Below are positions 16,814-24,527 of a stretch of 64,000 nt of DNA, piece after piece; position 1 is the stretch's first letter; each line of letters begins with the position of its first letter. This DNA is from Demequina aestuarii (lineage in GTDB: Bacteria > Actinomycetota > Actinomycetes > Actinomycetales > Demequinaceae). The translations under genes and the position numbers were made by a program. Location: contig NZ_BBRD01000001.1 in NCBI RefSeq assembly GCF_000975095.1, forward strand, positions 114,714-178,713, written 5' to 3'. The notes under the pieces were generated by a model. That model made no database searches. It had not been told where the DNA came from and saw only the letters and a program-made list of their open reading frames with translations.

Positions 16814-16879
16814 GTTCGCCAGACGCTCACGTCTGGCCACGCGCACCCCCGCATCCCAGACGCATTGCGAGAACCTATG
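16811..16879 (+). promoter_or_regulatory. Predicted translational attenuator of the ABC-F gene
   Basis: Three interacting stems can be read. Strand A (16818-16825) pairs with B (16830-16837), 8 bp with a 4-nt loop. B can instead pair with C (16856-16862), 7 bp. An outer stem pairs 16811-16817, which contains the leader stop codon, with 16871-16877, which runs into the ABC-F ATG (16877-16879). A ribosome held on the leader ORF would mask A and the outer left arm, shift B to C, and free the start codon. A possible -10 box, TATGAT, lies at 16756-16761. Confidence 0.65.
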
Positions 16880-18469
16880 TCTTCCCTGTCCTTCTCTCAC
16901 CTGACCTTTCTGTGGCCCGACGGCTCGCCCGTGATCGCCGATGCGACCGGCGCCGTGAGCAGCGGCCTCACCTGCATCGTCGGCGCCAACGGCGCCGGCA
17001 AGTCCACGCTGCTGAGTCTGCTCGCGGGCGACCTGCCACCCGCCTCGGGCACGGTGCTGCGCACGGCGTCGCTCGTGCACGTCCCTCAGGACGTCGCTCT
17101 GGACGCCTCGGTGAGAGCCGATGCGGTGATGGGCCTGACGCGCATTCGCACCGCCCTTCGCGCGATTCAGGGTGGCTCCGTCGACCCCAGCGACTACGAC
17201 ATCGTCGGCGACGATTGGGACGCCGAGGAGCGCGCATCGGGCACGTTGGCGTCGTTGGGTCTTCCCCCCGACACGCTCGACCGCACCGTCGGCGAGCTGT
17301 CTGGAGGGGAGACCACCCGTCTGGCGCTCGCCTCGGCTCTGCACCGCCGTCCCGACGTGCTGCTGCTCGACGAGCCCACCAACAATCTCGATTCGGCCGC
17401 GATCGCGCAGGTGGTCGAGGCGCTGGCCCAGCGACGCGAGCCGACCTTGGCGGTGAGCCACGACCGAGCGCTGCTCACGCGGGCGAACACCATCGGCGAG
17501 CTGCGCCGCGGGAGGCTGCGGTGGTTCGGCGGCGACATCCACGCCTACGAGGAGGCGCTCGAGGCGGAGCGCGCGACCGCGGACCAGGAGGTGCGCAGCG
17601 CCCGAGCCGACGTCGCGCGGCAGCAGCGCGAACTCCGAGCGCACGTGGAGGGCTCGGCGAAGCGGCAGCGTGTCGGAGCGCGCAAGGCCAAGGACGCGAA
17701 CCTGCCCAAGGTCATTGCCGGCGAGCTCAAGCGCAAGGCGCAGACCGCGGAGGCGCGCGTCACCGGGGTGCACGAGGACCGGCTCGGCGACGCGCGGACG
17801 AGGCTGGGAGATGCCCAGGAGGCCGCAGAGCGAGACCGAGAGATCCGGGTCGAGCTGCCTGACACCGAGGTGCCGGCGCGGCGCGACGTCGCTCGCCTCG
17901 ACTCCTGTGTGCTGCCGACGGGAGCGGCCATCGACGCGGTGGTGCAGGGTCCCGAACGCATCGTGATCCGCGGACGCAATGGGAGCGGAAAGACCACCCT
18001 GCTCCGCACGCTGCTGGGCGAGGTCGCGCCACTGGCGGGGACCGCATCGGCGCTGGTGCCCGTCGGGTACCTGCCGCAGCGTCTGGACGTGCTCGATCCC
18101 GCACTGACCGTCGTGGAGAACGTGCGCGCACAGGCGCACGGAGCGACGCCGCACGACGTGCGTGCCGGTCTCGCGCGATTCCTCTTCCGAGGGGACGCGG
18201 GCGATGCGCTCGCGGCCACCCTCTCAGGCGGAGAACGACTGCGGGCCACGCTCGCCGCGCTGCTGCTGGCGAGGCCCGCACCGCAGCTGCTGCTGCTCGA
18301 CGAGCCGACGAACAACCTCGACTTCGCGTCGCGATCGCACCTGATCGCCGCTCTCGAGGCCTACCGAGGGGCGCTCGTGGTGGTCAGCCACGATGCCGCG
18401 TTCGTCGCGTCGCTGGCGCCCACCCGCGAGTGGCGGCTCGAGGGCTCTTTTCTCGACACCCCGCTGTAG
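16877..18469 (+). CDS. ABC-F family ATPase (ribosome-protection type)
   Basis: A 530-aa soluble protein with two ABC domains and no membrane segment. The first has Walker A GANGAGKST (about residues 35-43), signature LSGGE and Walker B VLLLDEPTNNLD. The second has Walker A RNGSGKTT, signature LSGGERLRATLAALLLA and a second LLLDEPTNNLD. The linker between them (about 230-330) is highly charged and helical, as in the P-site tRNA-interaction motif of ABC-F proteins. Relatives displace macrolides, lincosamides or pleuromutilins from the ribosome or assist stalled ribosomes. The leader structure upstream favours an antibiotic-inducible resistance role. Confidence 0.9.
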   Translation: MSSLSFSHLTFLWPDGSPVIADATGAVSSGLTCIVGANGAGKSTLLSLLAGDLPPASGTVLRTASLVHVPQDVALDASVRADAVMGLTRIRTALRAIQGGSVDPSDYDIVGDDWDAEERASGTLASLGLPPDTLDRTVGELSGGETTRLALASALHRRPDVLLLDEPTNNLDSAAIAQVVEALAQRREPTLAVSHDRALLTRANTIGELRRGRLRWFGGDIHAYEEALEAERATADQEVRSARADVARQQRELRAHVEGSAKRQRVGARKAKDANLPKVIAGELKRKAQTAEARVTGVHEDRLGDARTRLGDAQEAAERDREIRVELPDTEVPARRDVARLDSCVLPTGAAIDAVVQGPERIVIRGRNGSGKTTLLRTLLGEVAPLAGTASALVPVGYLPQRLDVLDPALTVVENVRAQAHGATPHDVRAGLARFLFRGDAGDALAATLSGGERLRATLAALLLARPAPQLLLLDEPTNNLDFASRSHLIAALEAYRGALVVVSHDAAFVASLAPTREWRLEGSFLDTPL

Positions 18470-18533
18470 GAAGGTTCTGTACACAGAATGCGCTCGTCGT
18501 GCGTCGGGTAGGAAGACCGCGAGCGTCGTCACC

Positions 18534-18548
18534 ATGCCCCCGGGGCAT
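18534..18548. promoter_or_regulatory. 15-bp palindrome between ABC-F and GH13 genes
   Basis: ATGCCCC-C-GGGGCAT is a perfect palindrome 29 bp before the GH13 start. It could be a regulator-binding site for the GH13 gene or a short terminator hairpin after the ABC-F gene. No T-run follows it, so an operator is slightly favoured. Confidence 0.4.
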
Positions 18549-18577
18549 AAGCGGAGCCCCCGACCCGTTGCCCAGCC

Positions 18578-20257
18578 ATGAGACCCGCCGATCAAGCTGA
18601 TGTGTGGTGGCGCAACGCCACCGTCTACTGCCTCGACGTCGAGACGTTCCAGGACTCCAACGGCGACGGGATCGGGGACTTCCGTGGGCTGACCTCGCGG
18701 ATCGATCACCTGGCGAGGCTCGGCGTCACCTGTCTGTGGCTGATGCCGTTCTACCCGTCACCCAACCGCGATGACGGATACGACGTCGCGGACTACTACT
18801 CGGTGGACCCACGGCTCGGCACGCTCGGCGACTTCGTCGAGATGATGCGCACGGCGCGCCACCACGGCATCAGGGTGATCGCGGACCTGGTGGTCAATCA
18901 CACCTCGGACCAGCACCCGTGGTTCCAGGAGTCGCGGTCGTCGCGCGATAACCCCAAGCGCGACTGGTACGTGTGGCGGGATTCGCCCCCGGAGGGTGCT
19001 CCGCAGGCCGTGATCTTCCCTGACGAGGAGGACAGCCTATGGCGACACGACGAGGCGACGGATCAGTACTACCTGCATCACTTCTACCGTCACCAGCCCG
19101 ATCTCAACATCTCCAATCCCGACGTTCGCGACGAGATCGCGCGTGTGATGGGGTTCTGGATGGAACTGGGGCTGTCAGGTTTCCGTGTCGACGCGGTGCC
19201 GTACCTGCTGACGACGTCTCACGTGCAGGGCGCTGACGTCGAGACCGACCCGCACTCGTACATGCGCGCCCTGTCCTCGTTCATGACGAGGCGCTCCGGC
19301 GACGCGATCATGCTCGGCGAGGTGAACGTCCCCTACGAGGAGCTGATGCGGTTCTTCGGTGACGGTGGCGACGAGTTGGATCTCTCGTTCGACTTCCCGG
19401 GCATGCAGGTCATGTTCTTGGCGCTCGCACGTCAGGATGCACGGCCGATGCGGGAGGCGATGGCGTCGCGTCCGCTGGCCCCGCGCGATACCCGGTGGGC
19501 GACGTTCGTGCGCAACCACGACGAGCTGACGCTCGACCAGCTGACTCCCGAGCAGCGCGACGAGGTGTTCGCGGCATTCGGCCCGGAGCCCGACATGCAG
19601 GTCTTCGGGCGCGGGCTGCGACGCCGCCTGCCGAGCATGGTCGAGGGCGACCAGGAGCGCATGCGCATGGTGTACTCGCTGCTGTTCTCGCTCCCCGGCA
19701 CCCCGGTGCTGTTCTACGGCGAGGAGATCGGCATGGTCGAGAACCTCGACGTCCCGGGTCGCTCCTCGGTGCGGACCCCGATGCAGTGGGAGCCGGGTCC
19801 CACGGGTGGCTTCACCACCGCGGGTGTCGAGCAGATGCGCCGGCCGATGCCGGCGCGGCCGTTCGGCCCTGATCACATCAGCGTCGAGGCGCAGCGGGGG
19901 GATCCAGATTCCTTGCTCACCTACATGTCGCGGCTCGCCGGGCACCGCCGGGAGATGCCTCACTTCGGGTGGGGAGACATCGAGTGGCTCGAGAGCGACG
20001 CGCCCTCCGTGCTCGCGCATCGGGCGGAGCTCGACGGTGAGTCCGTGATCGCAGTCCACCACCTGGGTGAGGCGCCGGTCGAGGTCACCCTGACGACGGG
20101 GCTTCCCCGCGGCACCATGGTGAGAGATCAACTCGCGACGGGCGCGGGCGTGGCGGAGCCCCTCGAGGTGTCCGCAGCCGGCACCCTGACCCTGACCCTG
20201 GGCAGGTACGCCGCTTGCTGGTTGCGACAGCTGACGTCGCCGACGCCTGCGGGGTGA
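18578..20257 (+). CDS. GH13 alpha-glucosidase superfamily enzyme, trehalose synthase-like
   Basis: A 559-aa cytoplasmic alpha-amylase-superfamily enzyme. The catalytic residues are readable: nucleophile D205 in GFRVDAVP, acid/base E248 in LGEVN, and transition-state Asp D315 in RNHDELT. The N-terminal pattern WWRNATVYCLDVETFQDSNG and the MQWEPGPTGGFT block resemble trehalose synthase (maltose to trehalose) and its paralogues. The opening CLDVETFQD replaces the usual Y-x-x-D-V-R-x-F of TreS, so the exact reaction (TreS or another alpha-glucosyl transfer) is uncertain. There is no signal peptide, and no fused maltokinase domain. Confidence 0.82.
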   Translation: MRPADQADVWWRNATVYCLDVETFQDSNGDGIGDFRGLTSRIDHLARLGVTCLWLMPFYPSPNRDDGYDVADYYSVDPRLGTLGDFVEMMRTARHHGIRVIADLVVNHTSDQHPWFQESRSSRDNPKRDWYVWRDSPPEGAPQAVIFPDEEDSLWRHDEATDQYYLHHFYRHQPDLNISNPDVRDEIARVMGFWMELGLSGFRVDAVPYLLTTSHVQGADVETDPHSYMRALSSFMTRRSGDAIMLGEVNVPYEELMRFFGDGGDELDLSFDFPGMQVMFLALARQDARPMREAMASRPLAPRDTRWATFVRNHDELTLDQLTPEQRDEVFAAFGPEPDMQVFGRGLRRRLPSMVEGDQERMRMVYSLLFSLPGTPVLFYGEEIGMVENLDVPGRSSVRTPMQWEPGPTGGFTTAGVEQMRRPMPARPFGPDHISVEAQRGDPDSLLTYMSRLAGHRREMPHFGWGDIEWLESDAPSVLAHRAELDGESVIAVHHLGEAPVEVTLTTGLPRGTMVRDQLATGAGVAEPLEVSAAGTLTLTLGRYAACWLRQLTSPTPAG

Positions 20258-20263
20258 TCTCTT

Positions 20264-20564
20264 AGGCGGAAGTCGACGTCGGACGCCAGGCGTGTGATCT
20301 CGCTGTCGCTCGATATCAGGCCGAGCCCGCCGACGGTGCCGACGTGCAGCTGAACTGCTGGACCGGCTTGACGCAGTGGTGCAGCAGGCTGTCCATCCGG
20401 GGCCTCAACTGGTTCGTGGTCCAGTCGCCGTATGCTCTGCGCACGCTCGCGGTGCCATGCTTTGCGATCTCGACGACCAGCGCGTCCACGTGCTTGGCAT
20501 GGGCGTTGTCGGCGTCGACCAGGACGGCGAGACGGGCTTGGTCATGGGGTCGCCACCGGCTCAC
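20264..20564 (-). pseudogene. Remnant of a NYN-domain (LabA/PIN-like) protein gene
   Basis: On the minus strand the first 63 codons encode a typical NYN nuclease start: ARLAVLVDADNAHAKHVD followed by YGDWTTNQLRPRMDSLL. The frame is then lost after VKPVQQFS. In another frame, about 20264-20320, the sequence reads GLISSDSEITRLASDV, which corresponds to the conserved SSDSDFTRLA motif of the same domain. The intervening ~40 residues and the C-terminal half are gone. So this is one gene with an internal deletion and frameshift, now squeezed between treS-like and histidine kinase genes. Confidence 0.75.
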
Positions 20565-22009
20565 GGTGGCCCAGCACGGCGGGCGGTGGCGGGTGGGTCG
20601 GCGGCGAGCGGCAGACTGATCGTCACTCTCGTGCCCTCTCCCGGGATCGACGACACGTCCAGGGCCCCACCGTGCGCCTCGATGATCGCCGCGGTGATGG
20701 CGAGCCCGAGCCCCGCCCCGCCCGTAGAGCGCCGCCGCGACGAGTCGCCTCTGACGAACCGTTCCGTGGCTCGCGCCGCGATCTCGGGCGCCATGCCGGG
20801 CCCGTCGTCCATGACGGCGACGCGCGCGCGGCCGTCCTCGCGCTCGACGACCACCGCGACCGTTGCGCCGCCGTGAAGTGCGGCATTCGAGATCACGTTG
20901 AGCAGCGCCTGTCGCAGCCGGTCCGCGTCCCCGGTGACGGTGAGCTCATCGCCGGTGGCAGTGAACGTGGCCTCGGGGAAGGCGGCCGATGCGTCGGTCA
21001 CGATATCCCGCGCGAGCCGCCCAAGAGCGACGGGCTGCTGCGCGAGTCGCGGCTCCGCGTCGTACTTCGCGAGCTCGAGCATGTCGTCCACCAGCCTCCG
21101 CATCCGGCCGGCCTCTGCCTCGGTACGCGCCCAGGCGTCGGTCTGGTCAGCCTTCCGCCGCAGTGCGCCGCGGCGATGCAGCTCCGAGTACCCCAGCACG
21201 GTGGTGAGGGGTGTGCGCAACTCGTGCGAGGCGTCCGCGACGAACTCCCGCAGCCTCGTCTCCGAGCGTTCTCGCTCGCGCAGCGAGTCAGTGAGCGTGG
21301 CGATCATCGCGTTGAGCGAACCTGCCAGCTCCGCGGTCTCGCTTCCGCGACCGGCGCCCTCGAGGCGCACATCGAGGTCGCCGGCCGCGATGCGGGACGA
21401 GGCGTCGATCATGCGCCGCATCGGCGTGATGCCCATGCGGATCATCCACCAGGCGACCAGGCCAAGACCGCCGAGCATCAGCGCGATCCCTGCGATCTCG
21501 ATCGCGACGAGGCGCTGAGTCGCACTCTGCACCGAGTCCATCGAGAGCGCCGTCACGTCCCACCCGTCATCCGCGGGACGTGCGAGCACACGGAAGTCGC
21601 CTGAGCCGTCCGACGACGGTGCCGTCAGGAGAGTCGCGAAGGTCGGCGACAGCTCGTCCGCATCGATCACCGGCACCGCATCGTCCGCGCCCTCGACGGT
21701 GGGTGCGAGCACCACGTGCAGCTCCCCATCCGCTGCGAGGAAGCCACGAAGCGCGTCCGATGGGCGGGAGAGGTCCTCGCTGGGGTTGCGCGGCAGGCGC
21801 TGCATCGGCTGGTCGACGACGAAGGGTCCCGCGAACGACTCGAGTCGCTGGTCGAGCTGTGCCATCTGGTACTGGTGCGTGGTGGCGGTGACCGCGACAG
21901 CGATGGCGATCGCGATGACGGCGACCGCGGCGAACCCCACGAGCACACGGTCCCGCAGCGAGAGGCGCGCCCTCATGGGGGACGGTGTCTGCGCCTGGTC
22001 GGTGCTCAC
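20561..22009 (-). CDS. Sensor histidine kinase
   Basis: A 482-aa membrane kinase. TM1 (about 20-43) and TM2 (about 170-190) bracket a ~125-residue extracellular sensor. A HAMP domain follows (PMRRMIDASSRIAAGDLDVRL). The phospho-acceptor H262 lies in DASHELRTPLTT, then the N box (LLNVISNAALHG), the D/F region (VMDDGPGMAP) and the G box (GAGLGLAITAAIIEAHGG). The GTG start at 22007-22009 was chosen because it overlaps the response-regulator stop (GTGA). It resembles the TcrY/MprB-type kinases of actinobacteria. The signal is unknown; the divergent DUF4956-VTC genes are candidate targets. Confidence 0.93.
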   Translation of the reverse strand: MSTDQAQTPSPMRARLSLRDRVLVGFAAVAVIAIAIAVAVTATTHQYQMAQLDQRLESFAGPFVVDQPMQRLPRNPSEDLSRPSDALRGFLAADGELHVVLAPTVEGADDAVPVIDADELSPTFATLLTAPSSDGSGDFRVLARPADDGWDVTALSMDSVQSATQRLVAIEIAGIALMLGGLGLVAWWMIRMGITPMRRMIDASSRIAAGDLDVRLEGAGRGSETAELAGSLNAMIATLTDSLRERERSETRLREFVADASHELRTPLTTVLGYSELHRRGALRRKADQTDAWARTEAEAGRMRRLVDDMLELAKYDAEPRLAQQPVALGRLARDIVTDASAAFPEATFTATGDELTVTGDADRLRQALLNVISNAALHGGATVAVVVEREDGRARVAVMDDGPGMAPEIAARATERFVRGDSSRRRSTGGAGLGLAITAAIIEAHGGALDVSSIPGEGTRVTISLPLAADPPATARRAGPP

Positions 22010-22689
22010 GGCGCCCTCAGGGTGTAGCCGGCTCCGCGCACGGTGTGGATGAGGTGGGGCTCGACCTGATCGACCTTGCGGCGCAGATACCCGATGTACG
22101 TCTCGACCACGCCCGGATCGTCGTCGGGCGAGTAGCCCCACACGCCTTCGAGGAGCTGCCCGCGCGACATGACTCGCCCGACGTGACGCATGAGGTGACG
22201 GAGCAGGCGGTACTCGGTGGGGGACAGCGGCGTCTCCACGCCGCCGCGCGTCACGCGGTGGGCGACGTCGTCCAGGATCAGGTCCGCGACCGCGTACACC
22301 TCGGACGCGCCTGGCGAGCGCTCGACCCGTCGCGACACCGCCTCCACGCGAGCCACCAGCTCGTCCAGGTTGAACGGCTTGTCGAGGTAGTCGTCGGCGC
22401 CGATCGTGAGCCCCTCGACCTTGTCCGCCGCGCTGTCGCGCGCCGTCAGGAAGATGATCGGGGTGCGGTCGCCGGATTCCCGCAGCCGCCGGCACATCGC
22501 GAACCCGTCGACGTGGGGCATCATCACGTCGAGCACGATCAGATCGGGACGGTGCTCCTTGACCGCGCGCAGCCCGTCCGCACCGTCGACGGCCTGGTGG
22601 ACGGTGTAGCCCTCGTACCGGAGGGCGGCGACGAGCATGGTGCGGAGGTTGTCCTCGTCGTCGACTACGAGGATCGTGCGTGTGGGCAT
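22006..22689 (-). CDS. OmpR-family response regulator
   Basis: 227 aa. The receiver domain (1-120) has the acidic pair VVDDE, phospho-acceptor D54 in LIVLDVMMP, the T in FLTARD and K in DYLDKPF. The DNA-binding winged helix (about 135-225) ends in YIGYLRRKVDQ and HTVRGAGYTLR. It is co-expressed with the downstream kinase. OmpR-type regulators bind direct repeats, and two copies of CTCAGCTCA lie in the shared promoter region upstream (22745-22881), one near this gene and one at the ribosome site of the divergent DUF4956 gene. Confidence 0.95.
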   Translation of the reverse strand: MPTRTILVVDDEDNLRTMLVAALRYEGYTVHQAVDGADGLRAVKEHRPDLIVLDVMMPHVDGFAMCRRLRESGDRTPIIFLTARDSAADKVEGLTIGADDYLDKPFNLDELVARVEAVSRRVERSPGASEVYAVADLILDDVAHRVTRGGVETPLSPTEYRLLRHLMRHVGRVMSRGQLLEGVWGYSPDDDPGVVETYIGYLRRKVDQVEPHLIHTVRGAGYTLRAP

Positions 22690-22744
22690 GGTCTCAGTCT
22701 CACACCTGGGCCTCGGAGTTTGCTGGCAACGCCCTGGCAGGACG

Positions 22745-22881
22745 CTCAGCTCAAGTCACAGGCGGCTGTGCTGTGGCTCTCAGCGTTCTCCCAGGCGGGC
22801 GCGGTGCGATGGAGATCACCACCGCTCGATCCCCGACGGCTCTCACCGAGCCATGACCGGGGCGGGCCCGATCTCAGCTCA
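22745..22881. promoter_or_regulatory. Divergent promoter region with CTCAGCTCA repeats
   Basis: Identical 9-mers CTCAGCTCA occur at 22745-22753 and 22873-22881, with a partial copy CTCAGCG near 22779. They lie between the response-regulator gene (minus) and the DUF4956 gene (plus). This is the kind of direct repeat an OmpR-type regulator recognises, so the system may control both itself and the divergent pair. The linkage is inference; no clear -10/-35 boxes were seen. Confidence 0.4.
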
Positions 22882-22891
22882 GAGGTGACCC

Positions 22892-23539
22892 GTGCCCATT
22901 GCAGCCTTCATCGCCGCCGACCTCATCGCCATCGGGGCGATGGTGTTCGGCCTGTACTTCCCGCGCCACCGCCACCGCCGCCGCGACATGATCGTCGCCC
23001 TGCTGTCCATCAACGTGGGCGTCATGGGCGTCACGTATGCCATGACCAACGCTGAGATCTCGCTCGGGTTCGGCCTGGGCATCTTCGCGGTGCTGTCGAT
23101 CATCCGGCTGCGATCGACGGAGATGGATCACGCCGAGATCGCCTACTACTTCACGGCGATCGCCTTGGGTCTGCTGGGCGGATTCCCGTCGATCTCGCCG
23201 TCGGTGAGCTTCACGCTCATGGCGGTGCTGCTGGCGGTGATCGCGATCGGCGACCACCCGGCGCTGTTCTCACGATCGCGTCAGCAGACCATGACCCTTG
23301 ACCGCGCGTTCACCCGGGAGGCCGATGCGGTCGCTCACCTGAGAGCGCTCCTCGGCGGGCCGGTGCATCGGGTGCAGATCCGCCGGGTGGACATGGTGAC
23401 CGACACGACGGTGGTCGACGTCCGATTCGGTGTGCCTCGCGGCGAAGAGGCGGCGAACCCTGCGCCAGCGCCGGCCGTGACTCCCTTGCCGCACGCGGCA
23501 CCCGCGTCCGAGCCGGTCGCGACGGGTGCGCACCGATGA
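22892..23539 (+). CDS. DUF4956 domain membrane protein
   Basis: A 215-aa protein with four hydrophobic helices in the first ~125 residues, containing the DUF4956 hallmarks FGLGIFAVLSIIRLRSTE and EIAYYFTAIALGLLGG. A soluble tail (about 130-190) with a ferredoxin-like pattern and a Pro/Ala-rich end follows. It uses a GTG start with AGAGG upstream. Proteins of this family are usually paired with VTC-domain polyphosphate polymerase-like proteins, and here the next gene is exactly that, overlapping by ATGA. A role in moving or sensing polyphosphate or cell-wall material is suspected but unproven. Confidence 0.88.
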   Translation: MPIAAFIAADLIAIGAMVFGLYFPRHRHRRRDMIVALLSINVGVMGVTYAMTNAEISLGFGLGIFAVLSIIRLRSTEMDHAEIAYYFTAIALGLLGGFPSISPSVSFTLMAVLLAVIAIGDHPALFSRSRQQTMTLDRAFTREADAVAHLRALLGGPVHRVQIRRVDMVTDTTVVDVRFGVPRGEEAANPAPAPAVTPLPHAAPASEPVATGAHR

Positions 23540-24381
23540 CCGTCACCGGAGCGTGGCCGGGCGTGATCGGTCAGCTTGCGTCCGTCACGCTCGAGGAATT
23601 GGACGCCATCGCCGCCCTGCAGACCAGGACCGACCGCAAGTACGTGCTGCGCCCCGAGACCTGGGCGCTGGCGCTCGCCTCCCTGGAAGCCGCCCCGCGC
23701 GTGCTCGACATCGACGGCCGCCGCACGTTCCGCTACGAGTCCACGTACTACGACACCCCGGACCTGGACTCGTACCGCATGGCCGCGCGACGACGGCCGC
23801 TGCGCTACAAGGTGCGGACGCGCCATTACATCGACGTCGGCACCATGGCGATCGAGGTGAAGCTCCGCTCTCGCACTGGGGAGACGGTCAAGCATCGCGA
23901 GTGGTTGACCCCGGGCGCGGCTCGCTGCGGAGGGCCCCGACTCCCCGCGGAGGCGCAACGGTTCGTAGCCTCCTTCCCGGAGACGGCCGATGCGGTGGGG
24001 CGCCTCGCGGAGACGCTCACCACGGCCTACGAGCGTGCCACGCTCCTCACGTCCGATGCGCGGGTCACGGTCGATGCGCACGTGCGAGGGCGCGACAACC
24101 ATGGCCGCGAGGCTGGCTTCGGAGATCTGCTGATCGTCGAAGTCAAAGCATCGGCACGTGCCGGCGCCGTTGACCGTGCCCTGTGGTCCGTCGGCGTGCG
24201 GCCGGCCCGCGTGTCCAAGTACTGCACCGCGCTCGCCGCACTGCGTCCCGACCTTCCGTCCCACCGCTGGGCGCGTACGCTGCGTCGCCACCTCGAGGCC
24301 CCTCAGGCGGCGTTCGCCGGACGGGTGCCCGACGGCAGTGTCGCGGGAGGGGACGTGGCGGGCAGGGTCGAGGTGAGCTGA
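23536..24381 (+). CDS. VTC-domain polyphosphate polymerase-like protein
   Basis: A 281-aa tunnel-fold (CYTH/VTC superfamily) protein. The basic residues that line the VTC4 tunnel are recognisable: RTDRKYVLR near the N-terminus, FRYESTYYDTPDLDSYR, RYKVRTRHY, AIEVKLRS and late LIVEVKAS with the metal-binding Glu. In eukaryotic VTC4 this fold makes polyphosphate from ATP; bacterial homologues linked to DUF4956 and often CotH are uncharacterised. No CotH gene is present here. It is translationally coupled to DUF4956 and lies near a divergent two-component system. Confidence 0.85.
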   Translation: MTVTGAWPGVIGQLASVTLEELDAIAALQTRTDRKYVLRPETWALALASLEAAPRVLDIDGRRTFRYESTYYDTPDLDSYRMAARRRPLRYKVRTRHYIDVGTMAIEVKLRSRTGETVKHREWLTPGAARCGGPRLPAEAQRFVASFPETADAVGRLAETLTTAYERATLLTSDARVTVDAHVRGRDNHGREAGFGDLLIVEVKASARAGAVDRALWSVGVRPARVSKYCTALAALRPDLPSHRWARTLRRHLEAPQAAFAGRVPDGSVAGGDVAGRVEVS

Positions 24382-24451
24382 CTTCCTCCCCGGGCAGAAG
24401 TGAGGTGGTGGGAACCGGCGTAGACTGAGCGTTCACCCCCTTCTTGGTGGG

Positions 24452-24522
24452 GACCTCTCGTTGACACCGGCCTCCTGGCCGCAACGTCCCTGGCGCCTCC
24501 TTCCGAGCATCGACTCGAGGTC
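24452..24522 (+). promoter_or_regulatory. Structured 5' leader of the DUF1611 operon
   Basis: Ahead of the DUF1611 ATG (24528) the leader can form nested stems. The outer stem is 24452-24457 with 24517-24522 (GACCTC/GAGGTC). Inside, 24459-24463 pairs with 24482-24486 (CGTTG/CAACG). Then, after a 4-nt bulge, 24468-24472 pairs with 24477-24481 (CGGCC/GGCCG) around a TCCT loop. A possible -10 box TAGACT is at 24421-24426. The outer right arm ends five bases before the start codon, so folding could hide the ribosome site. It matches no riboswitch class I know. Confidence 0.5.
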
Positions 24523-24527
24523 TTGTC

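Noticed and set aside
16865..16876. TTG start four codons before the ABC-F ATG
   Set aside because: The ATG at 16877 gives the normal ABC-F start (MSSLSFSHLTF), and the TTG lies within the predicted attenuator.
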